Source: Carex sylvatica (lineage: Eukaryota; Streptophyta; Magnoliopsida; Poales; Cyperaceae). Taken from it: 64,000 bases of DNA. Below the pieces are notes generated by a model. The model saw only the letters and a program-made list of their open reading frames with translations, was not told where the DNA came from and searched no databases. The stretch spans positions 310,001-374,000 of the forward strand of contig CAXKVR010000140.1 in the NCBI GenBank assembly GCA_964058845.1, written 5' to 3'. This document shows positions 57,571-64,000 of this stretch, piece by piece (position 1 is the stretch's first letter; each line of letters opens with the position of its first letter). A program made the position numbers and the translations under genes.

Positions 57571-57846
57571 ATATGAGAACCGTGTGCGAATGATCAGACA
57601 GAGAAAGAAGGAAAAAAAGAGAAAAAATACAGGAAAAATAAGAGAGAGAGAGGGAAAAAAAGGTGGAAAAAAAAGATAAATTTTCTCAGTGTGCATTCCG
57701 ATCAGACAGAGAAAGAAGAAAGACACAGAGAAAATAAGAAGTTATTTCGGTAAGTTGTTATTTTTAAATTATTTATATAATTTATTAAATTTTTAATTAC
57801 TTATATATTGTTATTTTTTAAATTATCAGGTCAATATTCACTAAAA

Positions 57847-59790
57847 ATGACAACAATTTGTGTGAAAATTTTTATTGGATGAGAAATTCAATACAATGAT
57901 AGCGGAGTCTTTTACAGTACCCGAACTAAATATTCATTACCGCTAACCGTGAACCATAGCTTTGATTATCTTCAGAATGAGATTTATAAACTAGTTGGGT
58001 ATAACGTTAGTGAAGCAAATATGGAAATTCAAGCCAGGTTTAATATGTCTACCGATGGTCAACATGACTATCAATTAGTACCGATAATAAACCAACAGCC
58101 ATTCGAAATGATTTTAGGAATTGTGGCGTCTTTTCCACAAAGATTACCGGTTCTAGAGTTATATGTAGAATTGGAACCGAACTACACCGATTTTAATTCT
58201 CAATTGAACTTGAATAATCAGACACTTGTACCCAGTACCAATCGTAACTTTGTGAATTTCGACCCAATATCAGTTAGATCCCGACCTAGTACCAGTCGGA
58301 ACTCTGTGGATCTATAAGTTAGACCACCACCCAGTACAAGTCGAAATTCTGTAGATCTACCAGTTAGACTCCGACCCAGTTGCAGTCGACACTCTGTGGA
58401 TCTACCAGTTAGACCCCAACCAAGTACCAGTAGATCGGTCTGTAGGTCAGTACGTGATTATTCGCATGTACCTTTGGATGCAATTGATTCTGACAGTTTG
58501 GAGAGTGGAGATGAAATGCCCTCATATGAGTCATCGGGTTCGGACGATGATATCGGACTGTCCAGCCAGTCACATTCAAAGTCTCGTCAACCACAGTGCC
58601 ATCCAGCACAGTACCCGATAACTGGTTGGGAAAATATGACACATCCGGTTGATAATTTCAATGATATATCCGGTTTTCAGCCTGCAGATGTAGATTTTTT
58701 TGGCAGATTAAAAAGAACATTCTATAATCCAATGGGTAAGGGTGTAGTTTACGAGTCGAAAATAGCTCTAAAGATAGCAATCAATGAGTTTCACCTCGAG
58801 AAGAATTGTGAGTGTAAGGTTTCTAGAAGCGAACCTAAACGTTACGAGGTGGTGTGCAGAGATGATTTTTGTAAATTTCAGTTATGCGCGAAGCAGAACG
58901 GTATAGCAGAATCTTGGATTATTACCAAACAAGCAATTCCTCATACATGCAAAGTACCGGCAACACGTGCTGATTATCGTCAGCTTACAGCAGAGATGGT
59001 TGCCCTTGCAATTGAAAAAACTATTAGAAGGGATGTGTGCTCTCCTATAAATCATATCCGAGATCTTGTGAAGAAATCATACGATAAGGTAACCCCCAAG
59101 TACAACAAATTGTGGAGAGGCCGTGAGCTTGCTATTGCAAATCTGTTTGAGAGTTGGAAGAACTTGTATAACTTGCTTATTCCACTATTGGAAGCCATAA
59201 AAAGAACAAATCTAGGAACTAAGTATTGCGTGACCTCGATCCCGATTGATCGAGAAACTGATAGACATTTTCAGACCGAGATGCGGCATGGGCATTTGGA
59301 CCGTGTATTGCAGCGATACCGTTTCTCAGACCAGTGATTAGCATCGATGCATGTTTCATGTTGGGACGATACCAAGGTAGGCTACTAATGGCATGTATGT
59401 ACGATGCCGAAAACTAATTGCTTCCAGTGGCTTTTGTAATTGTGGAGAAAGAAAGCGCTGACAACTGGGTTTTTTTTATGAGATGGTTGAGGTTAGAAGT
59501 AATTGGAGATAATCGATTCTTTTGTGTCATATCAGATAGACATTTGGGAATTAAAGCTGTGTTCCAGGATCCGCATCTCGGATGGGATGAGTATACTGAT
59601 CAATGTGTGCATCGGTATTGTTCTCAACATGTTGCCGAAAACCTATACAAGCACGTGGGGCGTAAGAGAGAAGTTAACGATAGGTTCATAGCTAGAGTGA
59701 ACAAATGCAAACCTAGGAGGTTGGAGGAGATGATACATGACTTTGAAATTGGATGTCCAAAAGCTATCGACTATCTTAACAAGGTGGGTA
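57847..59790 (+). pseudogene. Decayed MULE (MuDR-type) transposase
   Basis: DDE transposase of a Mutator-like element. The frame opens MTTICVKIFIG at 57847 and is broken at once by TGA (57880), then by TAA at 58315-58317, by a frameshift near 59330 and by TAA at 59415-59417. Domains: N-terminal region (SFDYLQNEIYKLVGYNVSEA); a 15-residue repeat region; a MuDR-type DNA-binding region (GVVYESKIALKIAINEFHLE, KRYEVVCRDDFCKFQLCAKQ); helices (SPINHIRDLVKKSYDKVTPK); and the MULE catalytic domain after the shift (ISIDACFMLGRYQGRLLMAC, VAFVIVEKESADNWVFFMRW, CVISDRHLGIKAVF, RYCSQHVAENLYKH). Similarity fades near 59785, before the Athila-type LTR. Terminal inverted repeats were not found. Confidence 0.88.
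58270..58440 (+). repeat. Four ~45-bp in-frame repeats in the MULE gene
   Basis: The unit encodes (V)RPRPSTSRNSVDLP. Copies start near 58276, 58318, 58363 and 58408 with scattered substitutions; the second copy has the TAA stop in place of the codon before VRP. Confidence 0.8.
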
Positions 59791-59899
59791 AAATGAACCC
59801 TAATGATGAAAATGAGCTTCCATGTCCAGAGAATGATAAGCCAAATTTATATCTATTATTGGATAGAGTTCTATTTCATAAATTGCACCAAATTCCTTG

Positions 59900-61394
59900 T
59901 TTTTAGCTTAATTATAGTACAAGTATACCCAAGAAATATGTTACTGTTTTCAAGTTGTTTTAATTACAGAAAAACAAGCACAAAGAGCCCAAACAGAGGA
60001 AAATCACGGCCAAGCCCACGGCCAGCCAGGCCGTATTTCCAGCCGTGAAGAAAATAGCCCAATCAGAGGAAAATCACGGCCAAGCCCACGGCCAGACAGG
60101 CCGTATCCCTGGCCGTGTAAAATGGGCTGGAAAGTTATTTTTGGAAGGTGTATAACTGGCAAGTTAGTGGACGCAAAAAATAGATCCCCTGAGTCACCAG
60201 GAGCGTAGGATAATCATGAAAAACACCTGGGGAGTTATAACTGATTGCCAAGTTAATGGATGCCAAATATAGACCCTATGTCTAATCTGATGCATATGGA
60301 GGCTATATAAAAACACCCAAAGATATATCTCAGATCTCATCTCTCTCCACATACACATCCAGATAGCAATCCATTAAAGGAGAAGAAGGGCTAAGCAACA
60401 AGAAGGCAGAAATTCTGAAGACTAGGGTTTACTCTTTTCTTTCATTTTTCTGAATCCGTTTACTTAGGTTTTATTTCAATCATGCTTGTTAACTCAGCCA
60501 TGAGAGAGTAGATTCCTCTCTAGGGGCTGAGGTTGTACTTGAACTTAGTTTAATGAAGTAGTTTATTTGGTTATTCCTCTTGATTATGATTGTTGTTGAG
60601 ATTGTTTATTTCTGTTATTTTAATTAGTTCTAGTAATTGCATAATCTGTGTATTTGATTTGAAACGTCCCTTTTAAGTCTTATGACTTAAATTTGCTAGG
60701 ATCAAGAATTGAGAATACCTTACTATGTGCTATAATTTAACTTAGGGTTTAGAATTGAACATACCATTCTCTTCTCAAATCTAGAACCACAGAAATAAAG
60801 GGTTAGGATAAGGTGATGTACTTAATTGAGAAACCCTAAAACCTAACTTGGGCACCTAGAGTAGATTAATTGCTGGTTAATTGATAGGTTTTATGTATTT
60901 GTTAAATATCCCAATTAGGTTGTGACAGCCCTAAATTAGAGGAACGTTAGCTCATAGAACCAAAACAATTGTATCAACATCTAGTCAAAATAGGCTAACT
61001 TACATTGTAGGTCAGAAACCCAATCTATGCAACATGAATTCAAAAACCAAATAACTACAGAATTAACTAAGGAATAGTGAAACCAATAACCCCTAGACTT
61101 CCCCAATATTGAATTACATCTGAAGTTCACTTGCTTTTGTTACGAATCTTAGATTTTCTTAAAAAACGAAATTACATCAAACCCCCCTTTTTTTTACTTT
61201 TATTGTTCAATGTTAAAAGTAGTTTACTTTAGTAAAAATTAGTATTTCCTACTTCCCTTTGGATCGATACCTAAATACTGCAAACGATAGGTTGTGCGCT
61301 TGCAACTGCCTATTGATTGTATATTGTGGTTTATAAATTTTAAAAGATAACGTGTATAAACTATAGAGACTATCTATACCAAATTACGCGAACA
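59900..61394 (+). repeat. 5' LTR of the Athila-type element
   Basis: About 1.5 kb, ending GCGAACA at 61394, seven bases before the primer site. Two 70-bp tandem repeats in U3 (AATCACGGCCAAGCCCACGG at 60002 and 60072) carry GGCCGT/ACGGCC palindromes. A TATA box (TATATAA) is at 60304-60310. The conserved U5 block GATAGGTTGTGCGCTTGCAA is near 61287. The left end is not fixed because no second LTR is in view. Confidence 0.75.
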
Positions 61395-61401
61395 AGCTTT
61401 T

Positions 61402-61419
61402 TGGCGCCGTTGCCGGGGA
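61402..61419 (+). other. Primer-binding site (tRNA-Asp type)
   Basis: TGGCGCCGTTGCCGGGGA is the exact complement of the 3' end of plant tRNA-Asp(GTC) including CCA. This primer is characteristic of Athila-lineage elements. Confidence 0.92.
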
Positions 61420-61593
61420 ACTAGGCTAGATACTAGTTTTTATTTTAGGAAAGTACTTTTAATTATTTGTTTCCTTATTTTACTCAATCTTCTTCTCCCT
61501 TTCTCAGATTTTGAAGCGCTGGCACCACAAACAAGAAGCCAAACTTTGAAGCTCAAAGACAAAGCGAAATCTTGTCCTCCCCCATCTCCACAG

Positions 61594-64000
61594 ATGGCTT
61601 TCGACGGACAACTTGGAATGCCGCGCTTGGACGAAGAAGACCCTGACCTTACTAATCTCGATGTACCTATCAACAATCCACGCCACAACCCAATCGATCC
61701 ACCTCGCAACAATCTAGTTCATCCACAAAACCCACCACCTAACAATCAGCCAATCCTCAACAATAATCCGCTCTATGACGCAAATAATCAAGTTCATCCA
61801 CCGAATCCTCCCCCCCAAGGGCAGCAAGTTCATCCACATAATCCAAACGACCGCCGCCCCATTCGGGATTTCGTAAATCGAATGCAGCCGAGTCAGCAAT
61901 TTGGTTATATCGCCCATGGAGGAACAAACCCTAATTTGAAGCCTACCTTGATACATCTATTAGGACAGAACAGGTTTGGGGGGAGGTTGAATGAAGATCC
62001 GCACCAACATCTGGCCACATTCGAAGAGCATTGTGCAACATTTGCAGGTAGAGGTGAGGAATTAGATGCTTTAAAACTGAACTGTTTTCACCTTTCTCTT
62101 ACAGATGATGCAAGGACATGGCTACGATTGTTGAATCCAGCCATGGCGCGAACATGGCAGGATGTGCAAGGGTTATTCTTGGGCAAGTATTTCCCACCAT
62201 CCAAGACGCAACACTTTAGACAGAAGATCACAACTTTCAAACAAGGAGAAAATGAATCCCTAAGTGAGGCGTATGACCGATGGCAAGAATTACTGCGCCT
62301 ATGCCCAAATCACGGAATCGATGTATGGCTTCTATTCCAGTTCTTTTATGCAGGTTGCACATATGCCACAAAAGCACAACTAAACGCAGCTGCTGGAGGA
62401 AACATCGCGAATAGAGACTCGATAGAAGCAATGGAGTTGATAGAGGACATGGCAATCAGCCAGCGAGAATGGACATCTGCGAGAGATGCAAGGAACACCA
62501 ACACCCCATCTGGCGTGCTTAAGGTGGATGATATGACCGCCATGCAAGCCAAGATAGACTCTCTTCAGGTGACAATCAAACAACTGCAACAGGTAAAAGC
62601 TGTCCAAACTCCCCCTTGTGATATCTGCGGTAATAATGACCACATAACCACGACTTGCCAATTTTATACCATAGGGGAAAATCAGGTTGAACAAGTGAAT
62701 GCTTTATTGTACAATGAAGGGGATAAAGGAAATCTGCCACAATATCCCAATTACAATCAGCACAATTACAATAGACCATATCATAACACTTACAACCAGA
62801 ACCAAGGGAATGGCCAAATTTACCAAAATCGTCCATATCAAGGTCCAAATAACCAATATCAGAACAACCAATATCAGAACCAGAATAGACAGAACCAAGC
62901 CCCATCACAAATGACCAAGATGGAAAAAATGATAGAAGGTTTGGTAGAATCACAAAATAAATTTCTTACTAACCAAACAGAATTTTCCGATTCCTTGAGA
63001 AATTTGAATGATAGGGTTGACCTTCTGTCAACTAAAACAAAGTTGCTTGAGACCCAAGTGGCGCAGCAAGCTGCTTCATCCTCTCGCCCACAAGGACAGC
63101 TACCGGGCAAACCTGAAAACAACCCTAGGGAGCAAGCATACGCCATTACACTCAGGAGTGGGACGAAGTATGATGGACCAGCTATGCCAACTGATGATAC
63201 ACCATCACCAACAACTGAAACGGAGCCAATTGCAACAATTCCAATTTCCGAACAAATAGAAGACCAATCTGAGAAACCACAAGACAAGGGTAAAGCTATT
63301 CCTACGAAGGTATCTAAATCTGAAAAATATGTACCTCCTCACAGGTTCATACCCTTTCCTCAAAGGTTAGCCAAAACCCAACTAGACCAAAAATATGCCA
63401 AATTCATTGAACACCTCAAGAAATTAAACATAACTATACCATTCACTGAGGCAATTGCAAACATGCCTACATATGCCAAGTTTCTGAAAGAAATGCTTTC
63501 CAACAAAAAGAAACTTGAAGAGGTCGAAACAATCTCCCTAAATGCGCAATGTAGTGCGCTGTTCTTAACCAAATTACCTCTTAAACTCAAGGATCCAGGT
63601 AGTTTCACTATACCTTGCAAAATTGGGGAGACCGAATTTAATAGATGTTTGTGTGACTTAGGGGCTAGCGTATGTTTAATGCCAAAAGCTGTTTATGAAA
63701 GGCTGGGTCTAGGTGAATTAAAACCAACAAGAATGTCGCTGCAATTAGCGGACAGATCTGTTAGGTATCCGGTGGGAATTATGGAAGATGCGATTGTTAA
63801 AATTGGTAAGTTTTTCATACCGGTAGATTTTGTTGTTGTAGAGATGGAGGAGGATACACAAACTCCCCTTCTATTGGGGCGTGATTTCCTAATCACAGCA
63901 GGTGCCACAATTAATGTTCGAGATGGAAAGATTTCTTTCCAAGTTGGTGATGAAAAGGTTGAATTCAATGTGTTTAAATCTCTCCAATACCCATCTAATG
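61594..64000 (+). CDS. Athila-type gag-protease polyprotein, open to the window edge (partial)
   Basis: Structural and protease part of a Ty3/gypsy polyprotein, 802 codons without a stop. Start chosen at the first ATG of the frame (MAFDGQLGMPRLDEEDPDL, 61594); the frame is open for 78 further codons upstream but has no ATG there. Order by residue: Pro/Asn-rich N-terminus (30-100); retrotransposon gag capsid domain (about 140-260, LATFEEHCATFAGRGEELDA, TWQDVQGLFLGKYFPPSK, SLSEAYDRWQELLRLCP); CCHC zinc knuckle at 342-355 (CDICGNNDHITTTC); an Asn/Gln/Tyr-rich stretch (about 380-440); coiled-coil-like helix (about 445-490); and an aspartic protease at about 660-790 with the active site DLGAS at 688-692 and LLLGRDF at 759-765. 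No frameshift or stop is seen, which is unusual in this window and suggests a young copy. Reverse transcriptase and integrase must lie beyond the edge. Confidence 0.93.
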   Translation, partial: MAFDGQLGMPRLDEEDPDLTNLDVPINNPRHNPIDPPRNNLVHPQNPPPNNQPILNNNPLYDANNQVHPPNPPPQGQQVHPHNPNDRRPIRDFVNRMQPSQQFGYIAHGGTNPNLKPTLIHLLGQNRFGGRLNEDPHQHLATFEEHCATFAGRGEELDALKLNCFHLSLTDDARTWLRLLNPAMARTWQDVQGLFLGKYFPPSKTQHFRQKITTFKQGENESLSEAYDRWQELLRLCPNHGIDVWLLFQFFYAGCTYATKAQLNAAAGGNIANRDSIEAMELIEDMAISQREWTSARDARNTNTPSGVLKVDDMTAMQAKIDSLQVTIKQLQQVKAVQTPPCDICGNNDHITTTCQFYTIGENQVEQVNALLYNEGDKGNLPQYPNYNQHNYNRPYHNTYNQNQGNGQIYQNRPYQGPNNQYQNNQYQNQNRQNQAPSQMTKMEKMIEGLVESQNKFLTNQTEFSDSLRNLNDRVDLLSTKTKLLETQVAQQAASSSRPQGQLPGKPENNPREQAYAITLRSGTKYDGPAMPTDDTPSPTTETEPIATIPISEQIEDQSEKPQDKGKAIPTKVSKSEKYVPPHRFIPFPQRLAKTQLDQKYAKFIEHLKKLNITIPFTEAIANMPTYAKFLKEMLSNKKKLEEVETISLNAQCSALFLTKLPLKLKDPGSFTIPCKIGETEFNRCLCDLGASVCLMPKAVYERLGLGELKPTRMSLQLADRSVRYPVGIMEDAIVKIGKFFIPVDFVVVEMEEDTQTPLLLGRDFLITAGATINVRDGKISFQVGDEKVEFNVFKSLQYPSN

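Larger units (their letters stand above)
59900..64000 (+). mobile_element. Athila-type Ty3/gypsy retrotransposon, 5' part, runs off the right edge
   Basis: Order: LTR (about 59900-61394), primer site complementary to tRNA-Asp (61402-61419), and a gag-protease frame open to the edge. The tRNA-Asp primer and the gag/DLGAS protease type fit the Athila lineage. The rest of pol and the 3' LTR lie outside the window. The element appears to have inserted next to, or into, the MULE ending near 59790. The left LTR boundary is uncertain (a TG at 59884 or 59898 are candidates). Confidence 0.88.

Noticed and set aside
61440..63968. Numerous minus-strand open frames under the right-hand element.
   Set aside because: All are antisense to the gag-protease frame, which has zinc-knuckle and DLGAS motifs on the plus strand.
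1..64000. A defence island, biosynthetic cluster or other undescribed multi-gene system.
   Set aside because: Only two unrelated host genes are present; every other coding signal belongs to a recognisable transposon class or a plastid insert.

Overview
This window is nuclear DNA of a flowering plant, almost certainly a eudicot. The evidence is GT-AG introns in host genes of plant type (a TIM13 homologue and a WAK-type receptor-like pseudokinase), plant-specific transposon families, and nuclear copies of plastid genes. Only two host genes with complete structures are visible, both in the first 11 kb. The rest is a layered deposit of transposable elements, several of which can be bounded to the base by target-site duplications (TSDs).

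Layout. 0-5 kb: intergenic DNA, a plastid rpoC2 insert on the minus strand (about 1150-3165), a degenerate LTR fragment and a MITE. 5-11 kb: TIM13 (two exons, plus strand) converging on a three-exon minus-strand gene for a GUB_WAK receptor-like protein with a dead kinase domain; its second intron holds a hAT-type MITE with a perfect 8-bp TSD. 12.3-14.8 kb: a solo LTR (TSD AGGAG). 16-22 kb: a 796-bp tandem duplication whose second copy is interrupted by a minus-strand Copia element carrying only gag (TSD CCGTG). 22.7-29.3 kb: a decayed L1-type LINE with a 15-bp TSD. 29.5-42 kb: a second solo LTR (30597-33277, TSD CTTGT), an Athila-type LTR remnant, a cluster of foldback Mutator-type MITEs, and a hidden plastid accD fragment (about 39460-39738, minus).

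43727-55865 is a complete 12.1-kb CACTA (En/Spm) transposon with TSD CGT. It carries a TNP2 transposase broken by one stop codon and a second multi-exon gene joining a Transposase_24 region to a Ulp1/C48 protease with its His-Asp-Gln-Cys residues. It also contains two long hairpins, one built from sequence related to the Copia LTR. 56-59.8 kb: hAT-like repeats and a decayed MULE. From about 59.9 kb to the right edge lies the 5' part of an Athila-type Ty3/gypsy element: LTR, tRNA-Asp primer site and a gag-protease frame open for 802 codons to the edge.

I see no novel host pathway or defence-type system. The most unusual signals are: two plastid-derived fragments (rpoC2, accD) whose changes look like protein-level divergence in the donor rather than neutral decay; near-perfect hairpins inside the CACTA element; and a palindromic GTGCGGACGCAC repeat module shared by two different LTRs.
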